Positions 20,282 to 30,445 are shown, counted from the first letter of the stretch. The stretch: 64,000 bases of DNA from Myxococcus stipitatus (GCF_021412625.1 NZ_JAKCFI010000003.1:744001-808000), one strand, 5' to 3'. Numbers and translations: made by a program. Notes: generated by a model from the letters alone, not told the origin.

Positions 20282-23182
20282 ATGAGCGACACGCCCTCCC
20301 AGGACAAGGATTACAAGGACTCGGTCAACCTCCCGCGCACGGACTTCCCCATGAAGGGGAACCTGGCGCAGCTCGAGCCGAGGATGCTCGGCTGGTGGGC
20401 GGAGCAGGGCATCTGGGAGAAGCTTCAACGGAAGAACGCGGCGGGCGAGCCCTTCGTCATCGCGGACGGGCCGCCGTACGCCAACGGCCACCTCCACGCG
20501 GGTCACGCGCTCAACAAGGTCCTCAAGGACATCGTGGTGAAGTACCGCAACCTGACGGGGCGTCAGTGCGACTTCATCCCGGGCTGGGACACGCACGGGC
20601 TGCCCATCGAGCAGGCGGTGGAGAAGCGGCTGAAGGACAAGAAGGTGGACAAGCGCACGCTGCCGCGCGACGCCTTCCTGGATCAGTGCCGCGCGTACGC
20701 GCTGGAGTTCATCGACATCCAGCGCGCGGAGTTCCAGCGGCTGGGTGTCTTCGGCACGTGGAACGCGCCCTACCGCACGCTCGACTACGCCTACGAGGCG
20801 CAGGAGATTCGCGAGCTGGCCCGCTTCGCGCGGCGGGGCATGCTCTACCGGCGCAAGAAGCCGGTGTACTGGTGCCTCCAGGACCAGACGGCGCTCGCCG
20901 AGGCGGAGGTGGAGTACGCGGAGCACGAGTCCCCGTCCGTGTACGTGGCCTTCCCGGCCGGTCCGGAGGTGGGCGAGCGGGTGCCCGCGCTGAAGGGCAG
21001 GGACGTGGACTTCGTCATCTGGACGACCACGCCCTGGACGCTGCCGGCCAACCTGGCCATCGCCGTCAACCCGGAGCTGGAGTACGTCTTCTACCAACTG
21101 GGCGCGCGCGTCATCCTCGTGGCGCGCGAGCTGCTGCCGCGCGTGCTGTCCGAGACGAAGTCGGACGAGCTGGCGGTGAAACACGTGGAGCTGCCGGGCG
21201 GCGAGGTGTCCGCGGCGGCGCTGGTGGACCCGTCGCGCATCCTCGCGTACGCGCGGGGCGAGGAGCTGGAGCACCTCACGTACCGCCACCCGCTCTACGA
21301 GCGGCGCGGGCGCATCGTCCTGGGCGAGCACGTCACGTTGGACGCGGGCACGGGGCTGGTGCACACGGCGCCGGGGCACGGGCAGGAGGACTACGAGGTC
21401 GGCCTGCGCTACGGGCTGGACATCTACAACCCGGTGCGCCCGGACGGCCGCTATGACGACACGGTGGGCGAGGCGCTCGCGGGCAAGCGCGTCTTCGAGG
21501 CCAACGCGTTCGTCATCCCCATGCTGGTGGAGAAGGGCGCGCTGCTGAACGACGCGAAGGACACGGTGAAGCACAGCTATCCGCACTGCTGGCGCTGCCA
21601 CAACCCCGTCATCCTGAGCGCGACGTATCAGTGGTTCATCCCCATGGACGCGCCCTTCCAGGGCGAGAAGACCTTCCGCCAGGTGGTGCTGGAGCAGGTG
21701 GACCGGGTGCAATGGGTGCCCTCGTGGGGGCACAGCCGCATCCGCGGCATGCTGGAGACGCGGCCGGACTGGACCATCAGCCGTCAGCGCACCTGGGGCG
21801 TGCCCATCTGCATCGCCTACTGCGAGGGCTGCGAGGACGCGGTCGTGTCGCCGGAGCTGATGGAGAAGGTGGCGGCGGCGGTGGAACAGGAGGGCGTGGG
21901 CGTCTGGTACCGCACGCCGGTGAAGGACTTCCTGCCCCAGGGCTTCGCGTGTCCCCGGTGCGGCAAGGGCGAGTTCCGCCGCGAGACGGACATCCTCGAC
22001 GTGTGGTTCGACTCGGCGTGCATGGCCTCCGCGGTGCTGGAGCGCCGGCAGCGCGTCCCGGCGGACCTGTTCCTGGAGGGCAGTGACCAGCACCGCGGCT
22101 GGTTCCACTCGTCCATGCTGGTGTCGGTGGGCACGCGCGACGTGTCGCCCTACAAGGCGTGCCTCACCCACGGCTTCGTGGTGGACGGCAAGGGCGAGAA
22201 GATGTCCAAGAGCCTGGGCAACGTGGTGGCGCCGGAGAAGATCATCCAGCAGTACGGCGCGGAGGTGCTGCGCCTGTGGGTGGCGGCGAGCGACTACCGC
22301 AACGACGTGCGCCTGTCGGACCAGATCCTCAAGGGCCTGTCGGAGGGCTACCGGAAGATTCGCAACACCCTGCGCTACGCGTTGAGCAACCTGTATGACT
22401 TCGACCCGGCGCGGGACGCGGTGCCGGAGGCGCGGCTGCTGCCGCTGGACCAGTGGGCGCGCGGGCGGCTGTCGGAGGTGGCGGCGCGGGTGCGCCAGGC
22501 GTACGAGGACTACGAGTTCCACCTCGTCTACGCGACGGTGGTGGACTTCTGCGCCGGGGATTTGTCGGCCGTGTACTTCGACATCCTGAAGGACCGGCTC
22601 TACACGTCGCGGACGGACGGGCACGCGCGCAGGAGCGCGCAGACGGTGCTGCACGAGGTGGCCTCCGTGCTGCTGCGCCTGCTGTCGCCGGTGATGAGCT
22701 TCACGGCGGAGGAGGCGTGGGGCTTCTTGCCGGGCAGGCCCGTGGAGAGCGTGTTCCTGGCCGGCTTCCCGGAGCCGTCGGCGAAGCTGGAGCCGGCGCT
22801 GGCGGAGCGCTACGCGAAGCTGTTCGCGCTGCGCGGCGCGGTGCAGGGCGTGCTGGAGGCGGCGCGGCGGGAGAAGCGCATCGGCTCGTCGCTGGAGGCC
22901 CGCGTGTTGCTGATGGCGGAGGGCGCGACGCGGGACTTCCTGCGCGCGAACCTGGAGGAGCTGCCGGCGCTGTTCATCACCAGCCAGGTGGAGCTGGTGG
23001 ACGCGCAGGGGCTCGGGGCCCAGCCGCTGGAGGTGGCGCAAGCGTTCGGCGAGGGCGCCCGGGTGCTGGCCGAGGTCCAGTCGGCGCGCGGCCACAAGTG
23101 CCCGCGCTGCTGGACGTACTCGGAGGCGGTGGGGCAGGGTGGTGACGTCTGCCTGAAGTGCCGCGACGCGCTCGCCGCGTAG
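20282..23182 (+). CDS. ileS: Isoleucyl-tRNA synthetase
   Basis: A 966-residue class I synthetase that charges tRNA-Ile. The HIGH-type motif GHLHAGH is at 69-75, KMSKS in GEKMSKSLGN near 640, and the WYIS-like region and editing CP1 domain lie between. The C-terminal zinc finger (CPRCW and CLKC) is of the bacterial type. Length and order are normal. The ATG giving MSDTPSQDKDYKD is chosen; a TTG 39 nt upstream overlapping the previous stop is possible. A hairpin follows the stop. In many bacteria ileS is followed by lspA; here a pilus operon intervenes. Confidence 0.97.
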   Translation: MSDTPSQDKDYKDSVNLPRTDFPMKGNLAQLEPRMLGWWAEQGIWEKLQRKNAAGEPFVIADGPPYANGHLHAGHALNKVLKDIVVKYRNLTGRQCDFIPGWDTHGLPIEQAVEKRLKDKKVDKRTLPRDAFLDQCRAYALEFIDIQRAEFQRLGVFGTWNAPYRTLDYAYEAQEIRELARFARRGMLYRRKKPVYWCLQDQTALAEAEVEYAEHESPSVYVAFPAGPEVGERVPALKGRDVDFVIWTTTPWTLPANLAIAVNPELEYVFYQLGARVILVARELLPRVLSETKSDELAVKHVELPGGEVSAAALVDPSRILAYARGEELEHLTYRHPLYERRGRIVLGEHVTLDAGTGLVHTAPGHGQEDYEVGLRYGLDIYNPVRPDGRYDDTVGEALAGKRVFEANAFVIPMLVEKGALLNDAKDTVKHSYPHCWRCHNPVILSATYQWFIPMDAPFQGEKTFRQVVLEQVDRVQWVPSWGHSRIRGMLETRPDWTISRQRTWGVPICIAYCEGCEDAVVSPELMEKVAAAVEQEGVGVWYRTPVKDFLPQGFACPRCGKGEFRRETDILDVWFDSACMASAVLERRQRVPADLFLEGSDQHRGWFHSSMLVSVGTRDVSPYKACLTHGFVVDGKGEKMSKSLGNVVAPEKIIQQYGAEVLRLWVAASDYRNDVRLSDQILKGLSEGYRKIRNTLRYALSNLYDFDPARDAVPEARLLPLDQWARGRLSEVAARVRQAYEDYEFHLVYATVVDFCAGDLSAVYFDILKDRLYTSRTDGHARRSAQTVLHEVASVLLRLLSPVMSFTAEEAWGFLPGRPVESVFLAGFPEPSAKLEPALAERYAKLFALRGAVQGVLEAARREKRIGSSLEARVLLMAEGATRDFLRANLEELPALFITSQVELVDAQGLGAQPLEVAQAFGEGARVLAEVQSARGHKCPRCWTYSEAVGQGGDVCLKCRDALAA

Positions 23183-23196
23183 GCCCTGGAACGAAG

Positions 23197-23229
23197 AGGG
23201 CTCCGCGTCCCGGGTGGACACGGAGCCCT
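23197..23229. terminator. Bidirectional hairpin terminator
   Basis: A perfect 9-bp stem (AGGGCTCCG with CGGAGCCCT) lies in the 73-nt gap between the convergent ileS and fimU-like genes. No long T-run follows. Confidence 0.6.
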
Positions 23230-23255
23230 TGGGTGCGAGCCCGGACGCGGTCGCG

Positions 23256-23906
23256 CTACGGGTCGCACTCCTCCGGGCGGCGGTTGCCCTCGGCGAGCTT
23301 GGAGTCGCAGTCCAACAGGTTGGGGATGCCGGTGAGCGGCTCCACCATGAGCAGGCTGCGCTTGCGGCCCGACGCGAAGTCGAACGCGAGGTTGCCCGGC
23401 GCGGCGTTGGTGATGGCCACGTTGTCTCCGAGCTGTCCCCGCAGGCACGTCAGGTCCCCCGGCCGCACCGCGCGGCCCATGCCGGGCAGGTAGCAGAGGC
23501 CGTGGATGGCGTTGGCGTTCATCGTCGGGGGGATGATGACGTCCGGCCCCACCTCGTCGCAGCAGGCCGCGTTCGCGCGGCACGTCGTGTTCAGGCACGC
23601 CGCGCTGGGGCAGGAGTTGTTGTCCCACGCGTTGTCACACGTCAGCCGCTCCCAGCGGGCCAGCGTGCGCGTCGTGCCGTCCGGCATCTCGACGTTCTCG
23701 TTCACGACGAACCGCACCGGCTGGTTGGCGGAGATGGAAATCTGGCGGGCCCGGAGCGCGGACGACCAGAGCTCCCGCGTCGCCGCGGACTCCTTCTGCC
23801 GTTCGATGGGCGTCTGGATACCCACCAACGCCAGGGAGAGCATGAGTCCGACCACCGCCACCGCGGTCATCAGCTCCAGGAGCGTCATTCCTCGAGTGCG
23901 CATCAT
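23256..23906 (-). CDS. fimU: FimU/GspH-type minor pilin
   Basis: A 216-residue type IVa minor pilin. The prepilin site is RG-MTLLELM, with conserved Glu5 and a hydrophobic helix; the globular part has eight or more cysteines (CDNAW, CPSAACLNTTC, CC). FimU-like pilins form the priming and tip complex with PilV, PilW, PilX and PilY1. AGGAG precedes the ATG. It is the last gene of the six-gene minus-strand operon, 11 nt after pilW. FimU and GspH cannot be separated without comparison. Confidence 0.85.
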   Translation of the reverse strand: MMRTRGMTLLELMTAVAVVGLMLSLALVGIQTPIERQKESAATRELWSSALRARQISISANQPVRFVVNENVEMPDGTTRTLARWERLTCDNAWDNNSCPSAACLNTTCRANAACCDEVGPDVIIPPTMNANAIHGLCYLPGMGRAVRPGDLTCLRGQLGDNVAITNAAPGNLAFDFASGRKRSLLMVEPLTGIPNLLDCDSKLAEGNRRPEECDP

Positions 23907-23917
23907 GTTCGGAGCTC

Positions 23918-25129
23918 CTAATTCGGCTGCAGGCCCGCGGACACGAAGTTCCGGGGCGCCACGCGGAAGACGAAGGTCCGGCGCTTGTAGCCGTCCTGCG
24001 GATAGATGCCCTCGTCGTCCGGGGTCGCGGGGTCCGTCTTGTTGACCACGGTCTGGTCCACGCGCCGCGTGCGGATGACCAGGGAGATCTCCAGCTCGCG
24101 CACCCGCTGCCAGAGCCGGTTGCGGAGGTCCGCGTCCCCGGCGATGGCGGGCTCCGTCGCCAGGAGGTTCACCGCGCAGCTCGCCTCCCCCACCGTGCAC
24201 TGGTCGATGGACCGGGGGCGACCATTGGCCTCGTCGGGGAACCAGCGGTAGTCGGTGTTCGGCGCGGTGAGGTCGATGACCGCCGCGCGCACCTTCATGC
24301 GCTCCACGTCCCGGCTCACCGCCACCCAGGTGGCGGAGTCGGGCGCGCGGTACTCCAACGTGGGGATTTCGTCCGCCCAGTTCACCCGGTAGGACGCGCC
24401 GACCAGGCGCATGGTGACCCACGAGGTGGGCGCCGGAGGGCCCGACACCTGCCAGCCCTCGTCATTGCAGCCGCCCGCGTTGATGGCGCCCGCGGCGGTG
24501 CCGAGCGTGCCGACGATGTGGTGGGGGGCATCCGCGTTGACGTTGATTCCAGACACCCGCAGGGCGCAGCCGCGCCTTCCCTGCTGGGGGTCGACGATGA
24601 CGGCCTGGACGGGCTGTCCGCCGACGGGCTGCAACCCCGCGGGAGGCGGCCAGGCGGTGCAGAAGTCGTTGTCGACCCGCAGCGTCCCGTTGCCGGCGCC
24701 GGCGCACGCCCTCATCGTGGCGAGCGTCCGCGGGTCGCCCCAGAACAACTGGAGCACGTCGGAGCGCATGTCTTCATAGGGCGTGCCCGCGGGCGGCAGC
24801 TTGAACGACGGGTCCGCCTCGAACGGCCCGATGCCGTCCTCCAAGTTCGGCTCGTTCCACGTCTGGACGGCGAAGCGCTCGTCGGTGTTGCCGAACTGGA
24901 CGGGCAGGTTGCCCATGCCCGTCCCCGCTCGCTGGATGTCTCCGGCGAGCAGCTCCTTCACCGCGCGCCCGGTGACCTGCGCCAGCATCGTCTGCTCCTC
25001 GAAGAGCGCGCGACGCTGCATCTGCATGCCCACCACCAGCCCCACGCCCAGGACGACGACGCCAATCGCGCTGGCGATCATCACCTCCAGCAGCGTGAAG
25101 CCTCGTCCTGGTTGCACCGCGCGCTTCAT
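23918..25129 (-). CDS. pilW: PilW-type minor pilin
   Basis: A 403-residue minor pilin with cleavage motif RG-FTLLEVMIASAIGVVVLG (Glu5 present) and a large extracytoplasmic domain typical of PilW. Its position directly after pilV, with a 4-nt start/stop overlap, supports the name. It belongs to the tip-complex set encoded here. Confidence 0.87.
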   Translation of the reverse strand: MKRAVQPGRGFTLLEVMIASAIGVVVLGVGLVVGMQMQRRALFEEQTMLAQVTGRAVKELLAGDIQRAGTGMGNLPVQFGNTDERFAVQTWNEPNLEDGIGPFEADPSFKLPPAGTPYEDMRSDVLQLFWGDPRTLATMRACAGAGNGTLRVDNDFCTAWPPPAGLQPVGGQPVQAVIVDPQQGRRGCALRVSGINVNADAPHHIVGTLGTAAGAINAGGCNDEGWQVSGPPAPTSWVTMRLVGASYRVNWADEIPTLEYRAPDSATWVAVSRDVERMKVRAAVIDLTAPNTDYRWFPDEANGRPRSIDQCTVGEASCAVNLLATEPAIAGDADLRNRLWQRVRELEISLVIRTRRVDQTVVNKTDPATPDDEGIYPQDGYKRRTFVFRVAPRNFVSAGLQPN

Positions 25130-25662
25130 GGCGCCACCCGCGTCTGCATGACCACCACCTGCCGTCCGCTGCGGGACGGCTCCACCCAGCTCACGGAGAC
25201 GCGGATGTTGGCCACGTTCCCCGCGGTGCCGGCCACGCCGGGCACCAGGTTCCGGTCGATGGCCGGCTGGCCCACCGCGCCGTTCTCGATGGTCGCGCTG
25301 GCCTGCAGCGGACTGTCGACGTCCACCGCGATTTCGTACTCGCGCGCCTGCACGCTGTCGTCCGCAGGCGCGGCGTCCAGCGTGGCCCCCGCGGCCGTCT
25401 GCCACACGGTGGTGCGGGTGTTGTCGCGCGCCAGGATGTTGGCGCACGGCGGGGTGGGCGTGCAGCCCATGGCCGCGATGTTCTCCAACGTCCGCTCCGC
25501 GAGCATCTGTGCCTGCGTATGCGTCAGGGTGCGGCGGTTGGAGGAGTTGATCTGCGTGACGAGCATCATGATTGCCGCCACGCCCAGCAGAAGCACCGCC
25601 ATGGTGGCCAGTACCTCGATGAGCGTGACGCCACGGAGCTCGCGGGACCGCGGGGACCTCAT
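25126..25662 (-). CDS. pilV: PilV-type minor pilin
   Basis: A 178-residue minor pilin with processing motif RG-VTLIEVLATMAVLLLG (Glu5 present). Small size, order in the operon and 4-nt overlaps with both pilY1 and pilW fit PilV. Helix residues QMLAERTLENIAAMGC follow the N-terminal helix as in other PilV proteins. Confidence 0.87.
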   Translation of the reverse strand: MRSPRSRELRGVTLIEVLATMAVLLLGVAAIMMLVTQINSSNRRTLTHTQAQMLAERTLENIAAMGCTPTPPCANILARDNTRTTVWQTAAGATLDAAPADDSVQAREYEIAVDVDSPLQASATIENGAVGQPAIDRNLVPGVAGTAGNVANIRVSVSWVEPSRSGRQVVVMQTRVAP

Positions 25663-28600
25663 CGCGGCAGCCTCCCGTCGGGCACGGAGTCGTAGACGAG
25701 GACGCGCGAGCGCGTCGCCCCCACGTTGGCCGCGCCGTTGTTCCATTCGTCGTTGCCGATCATCTTCATCTCGCCGGTGGCCGTCAGGATGAACAGGTGG
25801 TTGTCGTGCACGACCGGGGCGCTGGTCCCGTGGCCCTGGAGCGGCTGGTTCGCCGTGAACGCCACGGCGCCAGTGCCATCCGGGAGCTGCGGCGCCTCGT
25901 AGTAGCGGCCACTGTCCTCGACGCTCAGGTTGCACTGGTCCGCGGTCGTTCCCACGGCGGTGGTGGCGTACACCTTGTCCGCGCTGAGCGCCACGCCGCC
26001 CCAGACCGCCTGGCCCGGGTCGAGCGGCTTGACCCAGAGCGGGTCGAGCAGCGCGCAAGCCCCCGAGCCATCCGGCTGCGAGTCCTCGAACGCCATCAGG
26101 TGGTACCGGAAGTTGGGGCGCTGGGCCGCGGTGGGGCCGTCGCCGAACTCGTCCGGGCTGTCCGCGGTGCCGAAGTAGAAGCGCACCTTGGGCGTGGCGC
26201 CCTCGCGCACCACCTTCACGGCGAGGTTGGAGTAGATCTGCTGCAGCCACGCCGTGCCGGCGGGGTTGCTCGCGGCGTTCGGGTGCGTGGCCGCCACGGC
26301 CGGAGCGCTCGCCACCTTGCAGGCCTTCACCTGGCGGCCAATCGTATCGCTGGTGTTCACCGACTTCACGTTGATGCGGTACACGCTTCCGGAGGTCGTG
26401 GGCACGTACATGGTGTCGTAGCTGCCGTCCTGGTCCAGGTCCACCAGCGCGGTCTCCGCCGCGATGCCGGAGCCCTCCTCGAGCGTGATGACGCCCGCGT
26501 ACCGACCGGCCGCGCCGTTGCCCTTCTTGAGGGGCTCGCCCGTCTTCATGTCCAGCAGGTACAGCGTGCCGGAGCGGCTCGACAGGGGCTTGTAGTCGGT
26601 GCCCACGACGGCGGTCCAGACGCCGTCCGTGCTGTTGTCCCAGTTCAAGCGCGCGACGGAGGGCGCGTGACGGGAGCCCGACACGTCGGGGATGAGCACG
26701 TTGCCATTGCTAGCGGCCGCGTTCGTGAAGGCCGAGGTGATGTCGGTCCGGGCCAGGTTGAACTCCCACAGCGGCATCGGGTAGTTCGCGTCCGCGGGGT
26801 TGGTGATGTCGAGCGCGTAGATGGCGGGGCTGGTGCGGCCCGAGGCCGACACGAGCACCGTCTTGGCGCCCTCCTGCTTGTTCGTCGGGGTCGACACCTT
26901 CCACTTCGGCTCGCCAGGGATGCCGAAGTCCACGTTGGCGATGGTGGGCGAGGCGTCCATCGTCGGCTTGGGCGCGTTGGCCAGGGACTGGTGGATGATG
27001 TAGCTGTTCACGTAGCGCGACAGCAGCAGGCGCGGCATGTAGGTGAACACCTCGCTCCCCGTGCCGTAATCACGAGGCGTCGCGGGCGTCGTGCAGCTGG
27101 TGCCCACGCGCTGGAAGTAGCCGCGGAGCTGGGGGGCGCTCGCGCAGTCGTCCACCGCCTCGTTGCGGAACGCGCCCGACTTGAAGGCGTGCAGGAAGCC
27201 GTTCATGGTGCCCACGTAGGCCACCGTCTCGCGGTCATGGAGCGTGTCGACGAAGTTCTTCTTGTACGCGTCACGCTCGGCCGGCTGCGCGTTCTGCGCC
27301 CAGCTGTCGAGGTACGGCGGCACCGCCACCGCGACCGTGGACAGGTTGATGCCGCCCATGGCCCATGGCTTCTTCACGTTGGCAGGGCCCGGCGCGAGCC
27401 GGTCCTCCCAGCCGTAGAGCCAGTCGCGGAGGAAGGTGCGGTCGTTGGTCTCGCCCGGGATGTTCTTGGACACCGGCGTGGTGATGGTCGGCGTGCCGCA
27501 CCGGCCGTCGTTGTTCATGTCGTAGACGTCCTTGCCGCCGACGTTGACGTCGCAGAAGGAGTCGGGGAACAGCGGGCTGTTTCCGTTACCGGGGCCGTCC
27601 ATCTCCGCCTTGACGGTGGTCCGGGCGCCAGCGCTGGTCATCGTGTACAGCTTGCGGTTCAGCGGGTCGGTGCTCTGGAAGGACAGGGCCATGACCTTGC
27701 CGGCGTCCCAGCGCTCGACGACGTTGGTCACGTTGGTGACCTCCGGGTCGTAGAGCGAACGGAAGTAGAGGCGACCTCGCAGGGAGTAGTCCTTGCGGTT
27801 GTCGTACGCGCGCACGGCGGGCGACGGCTGCCCATCACCGGGCCAGTTCGTGCCGTTCCACGACTTGCCGGGCGTCTCGTTCACGCCCCAGAGGATGGCG
27901 TTGCCCACGGTGGACGGCGAGGAGCGCGAGTAGGCGCCCGACTTCACGGCCTGGTAGCCCACGTTGATGTTGTCGATGCGCGGCGTGCACTGGTCGTTCG
28001 GGCTGGTGACGTTCACGCGCCAGCACAGCTGCGAGCCGGTGAAGCCCAGCGCCAGCATGTCCAGCTCCACCGTCTTGTCCTGCGGGCTGGGGAACTCCAC
28101 CGGAATCCAGGTGGGGTTCGGGTTCTTGACGCAAGAAGCCGACGCGCCACTCCCCGAGCAGATCTTGCAGTCCACCGCCACGTAGTAGTTGATGGTGGGA
28201 GGAGGCATGCCGGGCCGGTTGCACGCGTTCGCCTGCGCTTCCGTCCAGCAGGGCGGGCTGCCGCAGGAGCGGCTGGCCGGAGGCACCATGTCGTCCTCGC
28301 GCGTGAAGCGCACGCGGGTGATGACGAAGTCGTCCGCGACGGAGGGAGAGATGTCGCCGGACATGGCGCCCGAGCGCGTCGTGCCGCCGTTCTGCTTGTT
28401 GATGACGAACACCACGTCGTTGAAGTCGCGGTCACCGCCGCCGGGGAGGTCCTCGAAGCCGAGGATCCACCGGTAGGGGTCCGTGGTCGGCGCGCCCACG
28501 ATGACGTGCGGCATGGGGTTGCGATAGCCGCCAGGGCGGTTCACCTGCACCGCTTCCATGGGCATGTTCAGGTTGCCGTACGAGGCCTCGTTGCGCAGAC

Positions 28601-29963
28601 GGTTGAGGGCGTCGTTGTCCAGCCAGCCGCACAGCTTCTCGTTGGTGCCAGTCACCTTGCAGGCGTTGGTATTCGGGTTCTCCCGCTCGCAGCTCTCGCT
28701 GTAGCCACAGCCGATGTTGCGCCGGGCCGCGATGGTGCCGCCCACCGGGTTCTGGTCCAGGTTCCACGCCGCCTTCGAGAAGAAGACGGAGATGGGGGAC
28801 CTCAGGTGGATGAGGCACTTGCCCTGGTCGGCGCCCGGCGTCGTGACCTGCTTGAGGCACGGATAGACGGTGGTGTTGTTGGTGTTGCCGGGGCTGTGGT
28901 CGGAGTCGTAGTAGACGATGAGGAAGAAGACGATCTCCTCGCCCCCCTTGATTTCGCCCAGGTCGACCGTGCGGTCCTGCATGCTCACGCCCGGGTTCGG
29001 GTTCACCGCGCGCTCGATGCCGCGGTAGTCATACTTGCTGACGTCATAGTCCGGGACGCCGTTGGGACCTGACGCCACGGTGTCCTCGACGGGCGTGAGG
29101 TTCGCATAGGTATCCGCGCCGGAGTCGTCGTCCGCCAGCAGGAACACCATCTGCCCGATGCCCTTCTCGCCATTGGCGGGGTCCTTGGGCTCGAGCAGGT
29201 TGGGGATGCGCGGGAACAAGCCCTTGTCGCTGAAGTCGGTGGAGCTCGCGGAGCCGTTGCTCGAGACACCCACGACCTCGGTGTTGAGCTTGGTTCCCGT
29301 CTTGCCCGGGCGGGCGTCGTAGATGGCGGTCGCGTTGGAGTTGGACGTCGTGAAGACCTGGCGCGTATTCGCGCAGTTCGACCGCATCGCGATTTCAGGC
29401 TGGGAGTACTTGGTGCCGCTGGCGTCGGTGAAGGTGACGCTGCAGCGCCGGTCCGGCGTGCCGGCCGCCGTGAGCTTGCCGATGTAGCGCTCGGGCTGCT
29501 CGGGAGGCGCCAGGTTGTAGAGCGCCTCGTGCAGGTCGAGGATGCCGTTGTTGTTGGTATCCAGCAGATCGCCGGCGGCGTTCACATAGCCCGCGGCGAT
29601 GGCGTCCTTCAGGTACAGGTAGCCGAGCGCGTGCGACGCACCGGCCGACTCGAACACGTAGCTGATGGAGACGCGCTGGTCGAACGGGAAGCTGATCTTC
29701 TCGGGGTCCAGGGCCCGGAGGTTGGTCTGGAGCTGGAGATAGCCGTTCGGCCCCGGGTTGTGGATTTGGAGGGGGTCGTCGGTGGCTCCACCGGTCTCCA
29801 GGGCGTCGTCGTCCAAGATGGGCGGGGTGGAGTTGGCCGCCTTGAAGCCCGCCTGCTTGTCCTCGTCCAGGTGGGATTCACAGAGGGGAGCGAGCTGGGC
29901 GCGCGCGGAGGTCGTCGCCAGCAGGAGGAGCACTGCGAGGCTTTGGGTGAGGGTGCGCATCAC
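25659..29963 (-). CDS. pilY1: PilY1-type pilus tip adhesin
   Basis: A 1434-residue secreted protein with signal peptide ending near SARA. The N-terminal half carries DUF4114-like segments (EEIVFFLIVYYDSDHS; GFEDLPGGGDRDFNDVVFV near 500-520) and a possible EF-hand-like loop DTNNNGILDLHE near residue 145. The C-terminal third is the PilC/PilY1 beta-propeller with the calcium loop DLDQDGSYD near 1175. PilY1 sits at the pilus tip with the minor pilins and primes extension. Start and stop overlap tfcP and pilV by 4 nt, implying coupled translation. Confidence 0.93.
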   Translation of the reverse strand: MMRTLTQSLAVLLLLATTSARAQLAPLCESHLDEDKQAGFKAANSTPPILDDDALETGGATDDPLQIHNPGPNGYLQLQTNLRALDPEKISFPFDQRVSISYVFESAGASHALGYLYLKDAIAAGYVNAAGDLLDTNNNGILDLHEALYNLAPPEQPERYIGKLTAAGTPDRRCSVTFTDASGTKYSQPEIAMRSNCANTRQVFTTSNSNATAIYDARPGKTGTKLNTEVVGVSSNGSASSTDFSDKGLFPRIPNLLEPKDPANGEKGIGQMVFLLADDDSGADTYANLTPVEDTVASGPNGVPDYDVSKYDYRGIERAVNPNPGVSMQDRTVDLGEIKGGEEIVFFLIVYYDSDHSPGNTNNTTVYPCLKQVTTPGADQGKCLIHLRSPISVFFSKAAWNLDQNPVGGTIAARRNIGCGYSESCERENPNTNACKVTGTNEKLCGWLDNDALNRLRNEASYGNLNMPMEAVQVNRPGGYRNPMPHVIVGAPTTDPYRWILGFEDLPGGGDRDFNDVVFVINKQNGGTTRSGAMSGDISPSVADDFVITRVRFTREDDMVPPASRSCGSPPCWTEAQANACNRPGMPPPTINYYVAVDCKICSGSGASASCVKNPNPTWIPVEFPSPQDKTVELDMLALGFTGSQLCWRVNVTSPNDQCTPRIDNINVGYQAVKSGAYSRSSPSTVGNAILWGVNETPGKSWNGTNWPGDGQPSPAVRAYDNRKDYSLRGRLYFRSLYDPEVTNVTNVVERWDAGKVMALSFQSTDPLNRKLYTMTSAGARTTVKAEMDGPGNGNSPLFPDSFCDVNVGGKDVYDMNNDGRCGTPTITTPVSKNIPGETNDRTFLRDWLYGWEDRLAPGPANVKKPWAMGGINLSTVAVAVPPYLDSWAQNAQPAERDAYKKNFVDTLHDRETVAYVGTMNGFLHAFKSGAFRNEAVDDCASAPQLRGYFQRVGTSCTTPATPRDYGTGSEVFTYMPRLLLSRYVNSYIIHQSLANAPKPTMDASPTIANVDFGIPGEPKWKVSTPTNKQEGAKTVLVSASGRTSPAIYALDITNPADANYPMPLWEFNLARTDITSAFTNAAASNGNVLIPDVSGSRHAPSVARLNWDNSTDGVWTAVVGTDYKPLSSRSGTLYLLDMKTGEPLKKGNGAAGRYAGVITLEEGSGIAAETALVDLDQDGSYDTMYVPTTSGSVYRINVKSVNTSDTIGRQVKACKVASAPAVAATHPNAASNPAGTAWLQQIYSNLAVKVVREGATPKVRFYFGTADSPDEFGDGPTAAQRPNFRYHLMAFEDSQPDGSGACALLDPLWVKPLDPGQAVWGGVALSADKVYATTAVGTTADQCNLSVEDSGRYYEAPQLPDGTGAVAFTANQPLQGHGTSAPVVHDNHLFILTATGEMKMIGNDEWNNGAANVGATRSRVLVYDSVPDGRLPR

Positions 29964-30445
29964 TTCTTCCTCTGGGATGGAAGGGTCGGGGGCGTGGACG
30001 GGGCCACGCGCTTGGGGGCCTTCTTCGCCTGGCGTTGCAGGTCGATGTCCTTCTCGAGCTGCTGCTTGAGGAGCTCCTCTCGCGTGGGCGGAGGCGGCTT
30101 CACGCTGGCGATGGACAGGTAGGCGATCATCGGCTCCAACTCCGCGGGCAGCAGGCCCTTGGGGTCACAGCGCGACTCCTTGTTGACCTGGCTCGGGTCC
30201 TTCAGCCAGGCCACGAGCTGCTCGGGGCTGCGCTTGTGGACGAGCGTGCCCAGCTCCACGCGCTTGTCCGTCAGCGACTTGGCCTGACGGCGCGCGCCCG
30301 CCTTGTTGAACTGGGCGGAAGCCGAGGGCGTCGGGCTGAGGGTGTGGCAACCGCTGCACAGCTGGATGTACTTGCGCTCGAGGGGGTCCTCCGCGCGGGC
30401 CAGGCCCGGCAGGAGCAGGAGCGCCAGGAGGGAGAGATGTCTCAT
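29960..30445 (-). CDS. tfcP: TfcP-like noncanonical cytochrome c
   Basis: A 161-residue periplasmic cytochrome c. A signal peptide (MRHLSLLALLLLPGLARA) is followed by the heme motif CSGCH at 30-34. Where a normal class I cytochrome c has its distal Met before the last helix, the sequence is RCDPKGLLPAELEPMIAYL, so Cys93 occupies the ligand position. A His/Cys-ligated cytochrome encoded beside PilY1.1 is described in M. xanthus as TfcP, which helps PilY1 bind calcium rather than carrying electrons. The basic Pro-rich tail is extra. It is coupled to pilY1 by a 4-nt overlap. Confidence 0.85.
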   Translation of the reverse strand: MRHLSLLALLLLPGLARAEDPLERKYIQLCSGCHTLSPTPSASAQFNKAGARRQAKSLTDKRVELGTLVHKRSPEQLVAWLKDPSQVNKESRCDPKGLLPAELEPMIAYLSIASVKPPPPTREELLKQQLEKDIDLQRQAKKAPKRVAPSTPPTLPSQRKK

